Source: Acidobacteriota bacterium (GTDB lineage: Bacteria; Acidobacteriota; Terriglobia; Terriglobales; Acidobacteriaceae). From it: a stretch of DNA of 6,402 nucleotides. Shown piece after piece: positions 1 through 6,402 of the stretch (positions are counted from its first letter, which is position 1; the number at the start of each line of letters is the position of its first letter). The DNA lies in contig JAJZCX010000092.1 in the NCBI GenBank assembly GCA_021851625.1, positions 1 through 6,402 of the forward strand. The letters run 5' to 3'. Made by a program: the position numbers and the translations under genes. The notes beneath the pieces are model-generated. The model saw only the letters and a list, made by a program, of their open reading frames with translations, searched no databases and had not been told where the DNA came from.

Positions 1-1
1 G

Positions 2-2620
2 ACGGGCGAAGGCAAAACGCTGGTGGCCACGCTGCCGTGTTATTTGAATGCGCTGGCTGGCCACGGCGTGCATGTGGTCACGGTGAATGACTACCTGGCC
101 AAGCGCGACGCGGAGTGGATGGGCAAGCTGCATACCTTCCTCGGCCTCACGGTGGGCGTGATCGTGCATGATCTCGATGATGCGCAGCGCAAAGCTGCTT
201 ATGCTGCGGACATCACCTACGGCACCAATAATGAATTTGGCTTTGATTATCTGCGCGACAACATGAAGTTTGAACTGGCCGATTGTGTGCAACGCGGCCA
301 GCACTTTGCCATCGTCGATGAAGTGGACTCGATCCTGATTGACGAAGCGCGCACACCGCTCATCATCAGCGGCCCCACCGACCAGACCACGGATAAATAT
401 GAGCGCGTTTGCAAATTTATTCCGCAACTGGAGCAGGGCGAGGAGATCGAGAATTTAGACGAAAAAATTCTCACCGGCGATTATGTCGTCGATGAAAAGC
501 ACCGCACCATCGGCGTGACCGATGAAGGCTGGGTGAAGATCGAAAAGCTGTTGGGCATTGAGAGCATCGCCGACCCGGAGAACTGGGATCTGAAGCATTA
601 CGTGGACACGGCCATTAAGGCGCACGCGCTCTACAAGCGCGATGTGCAATATGTGGTCAAGGACGGCGAGATCATCATCGTCGATGAGTTCACGGGCCGC
701 CTGATGCCGGGCCGCCGCTGGTCGGACGGTCTGCATCAGTCGATCGAGGCCAAGGAAGGCGTTGCCGTGCGTCGGGAAGATCAGACGCTGGCCACGATCA
801 CCTTCCAGAATTACTTTCGCCTCTTCAAAAAACTGGCTGGCATGACGGGAACCGCGGAGACGGAAGCTGCGGAGTTCGACAAGATTTACAAGCTCGAAAT
901 TGTGGTGATTCCCACGAACAAGCAGATGTGTCGCATTGAAAATCCCGATGTGGTTTTTCGCACGGCCAAGGAAAAATACTTTGCCGTGGCCGATGAAATC
1001 TCGCAATTGCATGAGCAGAAGCAGCCGGTGCTGGTGGGTACCACTTCAATCGAAAAGTCCGAATTGCTCTCGCAGATTTTGCAGCGCAAGGGTGTGCGCC
1101 ACGTGGTGCTGAACGCGAAGTATCACGAGCGTGAGGCGGAGATTGTGGCGCAGGCAGGCCGTCTGGGCATGGTCACCATCGCCACCAATATGGCCGGACG
1201 TGGCACCGATATTTTGCTGGGCGGCAATGCCGAGTTCATGGCCAAGCAGGAGTTGGTGAAGAAGGGCCGCGCGCGTTCCGTGAACGCGGCGGAGGGCGCG
1301 ATTTCTCCCGTGGCTCCGGCGGGCAGCACGCGCTTCTACTACCAAGGGCAGGAGTTTGAATGCGTCGAGGCGGAGTGGAAGCAAACTCTGGCCGCGCACG
1401 AAGGGCAGGCGGCAGCGGAGCGCGCGGCAGTTAACGAAGCGGGCGGGCTGTTCATCATCGGCACCGAGCGCCACGAGTCGCGCCGCGTGGACAACCAGTT
1501 GCGCGGACGCGCCGGTCGTCAAGGCGACCCTGGAGCTTCGCGCTTCTTTCTCTCGTTGGAAGACGATTTGATGCGCATCTTCGCGCGCGAATGGGTCTCG
1601 ACACTTTTGCAGCGCATGGGCATGGAAGAGGGAATGCCCATCGAGTCCAAGATGATTTCGCGCCGGATTGAGGCCGCGCAGAAGGCCGTCGAGGCGCAGA
1701 ATTTTGAATCGCGCAAGCATGTGCTCGAATACGACGACGTGATGAACAAGCAGCGCGAGGCCGTCTATGGTCTGCGTCGTCAGTTGCTGGAAGGCTTGGA
1801 TGAAAAGCATCTCATCACCGAGGAGTATGTGGCTACGCTGTTGAGCAACGCGCTCGACCAACATGCTGCGGAGCGCATCCATCCCGACCAGTGGGATTTG
1901 AAGGCGCTCAAGGATCAGTTGATTGTGCAGTTCGGCTTCGACATGGAGGCAGAGGGCATCCAAGCAAAGGATCTGAATCGTCACGAACTGGGCGAGACGA
2001 TCTTTGAACATCTCAAGCAACGCTACGCGGCCAAGGAGCAGGTCGTCGGCGTGCAGGCCATGCGGTACCACGAGCGCATGATTATGCTCAGCGTGCTGGA
2101 TGGTTTGTGGAAGGATCACTTGCTGGCGATGGATCAGCTCAAAGAAGGCATTGGCCTGCGCGGCTACGGCCAGCAAGATCCGCTGATCGAGTACAAGCGT
2201 GAGTCCTTTGAGGCATTCGAGGCCATGATGGCGCGCTTCCAAGAAGACACGGTGCGCTTCCTGTACCGGATGCAAATTGTTGGGCCGGACGGCAAAGAGA
2301 TTGCGGTACCTTCGCGCCCGCAGCCGCAGCGCATGGTGTTGCAGGGAGGTTCCGCAACAGCATCGGAGCCAACAACGGCAGCGCCAGAGATTCCCTTACG
2401 CGCGCCCACGCGCAGTCCGGCTACGACGATCGACGCAATCGAGCAGGAGTTCCAACGGAAGAAGCAGCGCGAGTTGCAGCAGGCGCGCATGGCTGGCAGT
2501 GGAGAAGCCGCAGCGCCAACGGAGCAGCGCCGCACCGGAGACAAAGTGGGCCGCAACGATCCTTGCCCCTGTGGCTCTGGAAAGAAGTACAAGAAGTGCC
2601 ACGGCGTAGAGGCACAGTAG
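2..2620 (+). CDS. secA: SecA, preprotein translocase ATPase (5'-truncated by window edge)
   Basis: SecA is the cytosolic, membrane-associated ATPase that pushes unfolded preproteins through SecYEG. The frame is open to the left edge, so a GTG at 23 is internal and not the start. Numbering from the codon at 2-4, 872 residues are present. NBD1 begins inside Walker A (TGEGKT, 1-6, equivalent to E. coli 104-109), then VNDYLAKRD (28-36), YGTNNEFGFDYLRD (from 73) and Walker B DEVDSILIDEARTP (from 106). The preprotein cross-linking domain follows, then GMTGTAETEAAEF (280-292). NBD2 has NMAGRGTDILLGGN (396-409) and RHESRRVDNQLRGRAGRQGD (490-509, arginine-finger motif). Next come the helical scaffold (about 541-600) and the helical-wing/two-helix-finger region with WKDHL and RGYGQQDP (about 689-743). 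A Pro/Ala-rich linker leads to the SEC-C zinc motif CPCGSGKKYKKCH (855-867). The full protein would be about 975 residues against 901 in E. coli; the excess lies in the variable subdomain (410-479) and the linker. All visible motor motifs are intact. It ends in TAG, tail-to-tail with the glucan synthase gene. Confidence 0.98.
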   Translation, partial: TGEGKTLVATLPCYLNALAGHGVHVVTVNDYLAKRDAEWMGKLHTFLGLTVGVIVHDLDDAQRKAAYAADITYGTNNEFGFDYLRDNMKFELADCVQRGQHFAIVDEVDSILIDEARTPLIISGPTDQTTDKYERVCKFIPQLEQGEEIENLDEKILTGDYVVDEKHRTIGVTDEGWVKIEKLLGIESIADPENWDLKHYVDTAIKAHALYKRDVQYVVKDGEIIIVDEFTGRLMPGRRWSDGLHQSIEAKEGVAVRREDQTLATITFQNYFRLFKKLAGMTGTAETEAAEFDKIYKLEIVVIPTNKQMCRIENPDVVFRTAKEKYFAVADEISQLHEQKQPVLVGTTSIEKSELLSQILQRKGVRHVVLNAKYHEREAEIVAQAGRLGMVTIATNMAGRGTDILLGGNAEFMAKQELVKKGRARSVNAAEGAISPVAPAGSTRFYYQGQEFECVEAEWKQTLAAHEGQAAAERAAVNEAGGLFIIGTERHESRRVDNQLRGRAGRQGDPGASRFFLSLEDDLMRIFAREWVSTLLQRMGMEEGMPIESKMISRRIEAAQKAVEAQNFESRKHVLEYDDVMNKQREAVYGLRRQLLEGLDEKHLITEEYVATLLSNALDQHAAERIHPDQWDLKALKDQLIVQFGFDMEAEGIQAKDLNRHELGETIFEHLKQRYAAKEQVVGVQAMRYHERMIMLSVLDGLWKDHLLAMDQLKEGIGLRGYGQQDPLIEYKRESFEAFEAMMARFQEDTVRFLYRMQIVGPDGKEIAVPSRPQPQRMVLQGGSATASEPTTAAPEIPLRAPTRSPATTIDAIEQEFQRKKQRELQQARMAGSGEAAAPTEQRRTGDKVGRNDPCPCGSGKKYKKCHGVEAQ

Positions 2621-2630
2621 GCTTCGAAAA

Positions 2631-2667
2631 CAAACACGCAATCATCTTGGGGATGATTGCGTGTTTG
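2631..2667. terminator. Shared bidirectional transcription terminator hairpin
   Basis: A perfect 16-bp inverted repeat (arms 2631-2646 and 2652-2667) has a 5-nt loop (2647-2651). It sits in the 50-bp gap between two convergent stop codons, 10 nt after the secA stop and 3 nt after the glucan synthase stop. Read on the - strand, the stem's 3' arm ends in TGTTTG and is followed by TTTTCG, a T-rich tail that suits intrinsic termination of the glucan synthase. On the + strand the stem is followed by CGTCTACG, with no T-run beyond the TTT inside the arm. Termination of secA is therefore probably weaker, or relies on the stem alone or on Rho. The symmetry and position are seen directly; the function is inferred. 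Confidence 0.8.
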
Positions 2668-2670
2668 CGT

Positions 2671-5600
2671 CTACGCGGGTGTTGTTTCTGGCGTGGGCGT
2701 AAAGTCTGCGGCAGAGGCGCGGAGATCGTTGGCGTCGCGCACGGTCTTGACCGGCTTTTCATCCAACAATAATTCCGTGGCACGTACGCGGGGATCAGCG
2801 TGAAACCAGCGCTGGAAGGGCTTGTCCGTCAGCAGATTGGTCAGCGCCAGCAGCGACATGCCTTGGTGGTGCGCCATCCAGGAGCGCACCAGCGTGTAGC
2901 GCACGCCCTCCTCATGCTGCACGGTGGTGGAGTAATCGGCGGCCTCGTAAAAGCCAAATTCCGCCAGCCATCCCATTTGTTGCATCTTTTTCAGATTTTG
3001 CAGCGAGTGCTTCAGGTCAAACTCCAGCGCCAACACGCTGGCATAGGGCGCAATGACCAGCGAGCCAGCCGGGGATTGCTGCAAGGCCAGCGATGGCGCG
3101 CCGAAGGCGTGATAGTGGTAATTGCCAGCAGCATCCGTCTGGCTGTAGCCAGATTCAGAAATTCCCCACGGAATTTTTTTGTCAGGCACGCTGCGTCGCT
3201 GCGCCAGAATGGCAATGGGGAAGGATTGGCCCAGCAGCGTCTCTGGCTGCGTGCGCATCCACAGCGTGGGCATCAGATATTCAAACATGGTGCCGGTCCA
3301 AGAGAGCAGCACGGGATGGCCTTGCACCAAGGTATGCTCGCGGCCCAAACGGAACCAACACTCTTGCGGAATATCCCCCTTGGCGATGGCCAAAAATGCG
3401 GCCATGCGCGACTCCGAAGCCAGCAGATCGTAGCAAGCGTTCAACTGCCTGTCCTGCGTGGTTTCGTAGCCAATCGAGAGCAAAGTTCGCGCCGGATTCA
3501 GCAGCGGGCGAAACTCCATCTTTTTTGAGAGCCGTTCGGCATGGCTGGCTGTTTCACGAATTCTTTGCGTCAGCGCGCGCAGGGCAAATTGCGCCGCTGG
3601 TAGCGCGGCCAGCAATTCCTGACACAAATGCAGTGCTGGTTCTGTGAGCGAGGCAGCATCTTTTTGCAGCGCCAATTGCAGATCGTCCGCAAAGGTGATC
3701 GCGCTCTCTGGCGTAAAGCTCTCCGGCGGGCGGTGCAGTAAAAGATCCGCGTGCTGAGCGAGCGAAGCGTATTTCGGCAGCAGCCAGGGCAGATATGTCT
3801 CCGCAAAATGTTGAATGGCCGCAACGCGCGCTTCGAATGTATCCTGCGCGTTCTGTACTGGCTGCACCTGTGTGGCCAGCAGCGTGTGGAGCCAGATCTC
3901 CGGTGAGGATTCGAGCGCGTCCATGATGCTGCGCACGTCTGCATTGGGATCATCGAGATCGTCGGCAATGTCTTGCAAGCCTTCGCGTAGCGCGGTGGAG
4001 ATGAGCGGCGTGCGCAACAACTCCAGCGTCCCCATGCGCAGACTCCACAACGATGCCAGAAAATTTCCGCTGTCCACGGCGGAGGCGACTCGCGGCTCGA
4101 TCGGTTCCAGCGTTTCCGTTGCGTACCAGTTCAGCAAATGGCCGCGCCACTGCGTCAGGTGTTCCAGCAGCGTGAGATTTTGCAGCGTTGCGTCGAGAAA
4201 CTCCGGCAGCGTCAGATAACCGAGCACCAGCGCCGCCTGCCGCGCATTCAACAGCAGGCCAAGATTGGTGGGCGAGATGCGCGCGGCCTCGCGGTGGTCA
4301 GCCTCCTGCACATTGTCGGGCAGCAGGCCATGATGCCGTGCAGTGGAATAGCGCGCAAAGTAGCGCCAAGTGCGCAGTGCGACTTTGCGCAGAAAGCGTG
4401 TGTCGGCCACGGAGAGATTGTGTGTGCTGTCGAGGTAGGGACGGTTGAGCCACCATGTCACCGGCAGCACGATCGCCCAAAGAAACAGGACGGGAAAGAT
4501 CCACGCGATCTCTGTGCGATGCAACAGGAAAGCCAGTACACCCAGTACTGCGCACAGCACTGGCGTCCAATGCAGTGTTTGCTCGGCGGGCGTGCTTTTG
4601 GCTGCTCCCATCTCGGCTTCCGCGGCCGTCTCCCACTCCAACATGCGTGTGCCGGTCACATGGCTGCGAATCAACGAACGAAAGATGGCATCGGCCAGCA
4701 ATAGGGCTTGGTGGGCGAGGAAGACAAAGTTCAGTGATGTGACGATGAGTTGATTGAAGGAATCGCGCAGTGCAGCGCGTACGGCTCCAGCCTTTTCCTC
4801 TGCGGCGGCGTGTGCGATGGCAAAGAGAGTCTGCACCACAACCGGCGCAAAGAGCACCAACAACGTAGCCAACGTCCAATAGCGCGCACTGCCGGGGAGC
4901 AGGAACCAACCAGCCACCAGCAGGAAAAATGTTCCTGGCTCAACCAAACTGCGGCGTAGGTTGTCGAAGATCTTCCAGCGCGAGATGGTGGAGATGGGAT
5001 TCTGCACCGGGGTGCCATTTTCATCGGGTACGCTTGCAAACATCCAGCGCGCAATTTGCCAATCCCCACGCACCCAGCGATGCTTGCGCTTGCTCTGCGC
5101 GCTGTAGTGCGAGGGATAATCGTCGATGACTTCCACATCACTCAACAATCCGGCGCGAGCGTAAGCCCCTTCGATCAGGTCGTGGCTCAGCAGAGCATTT
5201 TGTGGGAAGCGATGCTCCAACACCGCATAGAGTGCGGCGACTTCATAAATGCCCTTGCCAGTAAAAATACCTTCGCCATACAGGTCTTGATAAGCGTCGC
5301 TGACGGCGCAGGAATAAATGTCCAGCCCAGTTTGGCCGGAGTAGACCGCAGCCAAGCGCGAGCGCGCCGCTGAGTGCACCGTGATGCCGACGCGCGGTTG
5401 CAGCAGCCCATAGCCTGCGGTAACGATCCTGCGTTGTGGATCAATGATGGCGCGGTGCAATGGATGCTCCATGGCTCCCACCATGCGGCGCACGGAGTCG
5501 CGCGGCAAGCAGGTGTCGGCGTCGAGCGTCAGCACGTAGCGAACACCATTCAGCACTGCTGTGTCTCCGGCCTTGAACGGGAAGCAGTCCATGCCGCCCA

Positions 5601-6402
5601 TCAACAGTCGGTTCAGGTCGAGCAATTTTCCGCGCTTGCGCTCCCATCCCATCCACACGCCCTGGCGCGGATTGAAGATGCGATGGCGGTGCAGCATCAC
5701 AAACCGGCTGGCGGATGCGTCTGTGTAGCGCGCATTCAACTGCTCAATCAAACGCGCGGCCAGCAGCACCAGCGGATGCAGATCGCGCTCCTGTGGACGC
5801 TCTTCCGAATCGGGCAGATCGCTGAGTAGCGCGTAGTGTATGTTCGGGTCTTGGTTGGCGAGGCTGCGAATCTCCAGGTTTTCCACCAACTCGTGAATCT
5901 GGCGTTCACTAAGCAGGAGTGCAGGCACAGCCACCAGCGTTTTGCTCTCTGCGGGAATGCCGGAGTTGAAATCGATCTTTGGAAGCGCGTGTGGCTTCAG
6001 CAGAGCTGTCACGGTGTGATTCATCAACTCCACCGCGCCTTGCGAGGCAGGCAGCATGAGCAATAAAAATCCAAAGGCCAGCACGCCCAGCGGATTGTAG
6101 TAGGGAATCAGTGGCAGTAAAATGGCCGCCAAAATCAGCAGCGAGACCACCTGAATGCCGATGACGTAAAAGTCATCCGGGTAGCGGCGCATCCATTGCT
6201 GCACGCGATGCAACAGGCTGGGGCGATAGCGGCAGCGCCGCTCCAGATCGCTGCGGCCCGCATCCAGCAGGTAGTAGCCTACGTGCGCCTTGCGGGCGCG
6301 GATGCGCTCATCGCTCTCAGGATTTTTCAACGATTCCCGCGCCAGATCGCAGGCAATGGCCGCCACATCTTTTTCCGGGAAGTCAGAGCGAGCGCCCAAT
6401 TC
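2671..6402 (-). CDS. NdvB/ChvB/Cgs-like cyclic beta-1,2-glucan synthase, GT84 plus glycoamylase-like domain, no GH94 domain (5'-truncated by window edge)
   Basis: Family members are inner-membrane enzymes that polymerise glucose from UDP-glucose into beta-1,2-glucan and cyclise it for the periplasm or outside. The frame is open to the right edge; the TTG at 6399-6397 (residue 1 here) is not the true start. Two hydrophobic segments (about 78-99, 104-124) precede a GT84 domain (about 153-450) with WMGWERKRGKL (249-259), LDADTCLP (292-299, DxD), FTGKGIYEV (379-387), LSHDLIEG (404-411) and RKHRWVRGDWQ (438-448, a (Q/R)xxRW-type motif). Further membrane segments lie near 491-502, 508-529, 550-572, 612-628 and 631-650. 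A soluble central region carries LLPDNVQE, ISPTN and VDSGN. The glycoamylase-like domain (about 985-1212, PF10091/GH189 type) has FEYLMP (E1040), WGISESGY (E1082), FGFYEAADY (E1152) and MAHHQGMSLLAL. The protein ends at residue 1242, about 30 residues later, so the C-terminal GH94 phosphorylase half of classical enzymes is missing. With a typical N-terminus it would be roughly 1600-1700 residues against about 2800. The family call is firm; cyclic product formation is inferred. Confidence 0.92.
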   Translation of the reverse strand, partial: ELGARSDFPEKDVAAIACDLARESLKNPESDERIRARKAHVGYYLLDAGRSDLERRCRYRPSLLHRVQQWMRRYPDDFYVIGIQVVSLLILAAILLPLIPYYNPLGVLAFGFLLLMLPASQGAVELMNHTVTALLKPHALPKIDFNSGIPAESKTLVAVPALLLSERQIHELVENLEIRSLANQDPNIHYALLSDLPDSEERPQERDLHPLVLLAARLIEQLNARYTDASASRFVMLHRHRIFNPRQGVWMGWERKRGKLLDLNRLLMGGMDCFPFKAGDTAVLNGVRYVLTLDADTCLPRDSVRRMVGAMEHPLHRAIIDPQRRIVTAGYGLLQPRVGITVHSAARSRLAAVYSGQTGLDIYSCAVSDAYQDLYGEGIFTGKGIYEVAALYAVLEHRFPQNALLSHDLIEGAYARAGLLSDVEVIDDYPSHYSAQSKRKHRWVRGDWQIARWMFASVPDENGTPVQNPISTISRWKIFDNLRRSLVEPGTFFLLVAGWFLLPGSARYWTLATLLVLFAPVVVQTLFAIAHAAAEEKAGAVRAALRDSFNQLIVTSLNFVFLAHQALLLADAIFRSLIRSHVTGTRMLEWETAAEAEMGAAKSTPAEQTLHWTPVLCAVLGVLAFLLHRTEIAWIFPVLFLWAIVLPVTWWLNRPYLDSTHNLSVADTRFLRKVALRTWRYFARYSTARHHGLLPDNVQEADHREAARISPTNLGLLLNARQAALVLGYLTLPEFLDATLQNLTLLEHLTQWRGHLLNWYATETLEPIEPRVASAVDSGNFLASLWSLRMGTLELLRTPLISTALREGLQDIADDLDDPNADVRSIMDALESSPEIWLHTLLATQVQPVQNAQDTFEARVAAIQHFAETYLPWLLPKYASLAQHADLLLHRPPESFTPESAITFADDLQLALQKDAASLTEPALHLCQELLAALPAAQFALRALTQRIRETASHAERLSKKMEFRPLLNPARTLLSIGYETTQDRQLNACYDLLASESRMAAFLAIAKGDIPQECWFRLGREHTLVQGHPVLLSWTGTMFEYLMPTLWMRTQPETLLGQSFPIAILAQRRSVPDKKIPWGISESGYSQTDAAGNYHYHAFGAPSLALQQSPAGSLVIAPYASVLALEFDLKHSLQNLKKMQQMGWLAEFGFYEAADYSTTVQHEEGVRYTLVRSWMAHHQGMSLLALTNLLTDKPFQRWFHADPRVRATELLLDEKPVKTVRDANDLRASAADFTPTPETTPA

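Noticed and set aside
23..25. GTG as a possible secA start codon
   Set aside because: The frame continues upstream to the window edge and encodes TGEGKT, the Walker A motif, so the real start lies outside the window.
455..1012. A 185-codon - strand open frame inside secA
   Set aside because: It is an antisense shadow of the SecA preprotein cross-linking region, with no recognisable motifs.
1046..2275. A 409-codon open frame on the - strand, antisense to secA
   Set aside because: It lies wholly inside a well-conserved secA region. Its Leu/His/Ala-rich translation shows no recognisable domain and is what GC-biased third codon positions give on the opposite strand.
3174..3180. A run of seven T (A7 on the coding strand) in the glucan synthase, as a possible frameshift or sequencing error
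   Set aside because: The reading frame stays open across it and the conserved motifs on both sides (FEYLMP before, WGISESGY after) are in the same frame. The codons GAC AAA AAA ATT do not form a canonical -1 slippery heptamer.
2800..3528. A 242-codon + strand open frame opposite the glucan synthase
   Set aside because: It is antisense to the conserved glycoamylase-like domain; the Gln/Arg/His-rich translation resembles no family I know.
6397..6399. TTG as a possible start codon of the glucan synthase
   Set aside because: The frame is open to the last base of the window, and classical family members have several hundred residues, including membrane segments, before this point.

Overview
The window holds two convergent genes that run off opposite ends, separated by a 50-bp gap that contains a hairpin. 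On the + strand, positions 2-2620 encode most of SecA, the ATPase motor of the Sec protein-export pathway. Only about 103 N-terminal residues are missing, judged by alignment to the E. coli Walker A. On the - strand, positions 6402-2671 encode 1243 residues and a stop of a large membrane-bound protein of the cyclic beta-1,2-glucan synthase type (NdvB/ChvB/Cgs family). Its N-terminus lies beyond the right edge.

Layout: 2-2620 secA (+, 5'-truncated by the window). 2621-2670 intergenic, with a perfect 16-bp inverted repeat at 2631-2667 that probably terminates both genes. 2671-6402 glucan synthase (-, 5'-truncated by the window). No gene start lies in the window, so no promoter or ribosome binding site is expected, and I saw no RNA gene, insertion sequence or CRISPR array. 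All other open frames overlap these two genes and look like codon-bias shadows.

The organism is a Gram-negative bacterium with fairly high GC (high 50s percent by eye). The long SecA, its enlarged variable subdomain and its long Pro/Ala-rich linker before a zinc-binding tail resemble SecA of Acidobacteriota (Terriglobia) as I remember them. This placement is an inference and only moderately certain.

The two genes have no evident functional link: one is housekeeping export, the other makes an envelope or extracellular glucan. The most interesting point is the architecture of the glucan synthase. It keeps the GT84 glycosyltransferase and the glycoamylase-like (cyclization) domain, but stops about 30 residues after the latter, with a probable terminator 3 nt past the stop codon. 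The GH94 phosphorylase half that follows in the well-studied enzymes of about 2800 residues is absent. A normally conserved Asp in the central region is also replaced by Ala.
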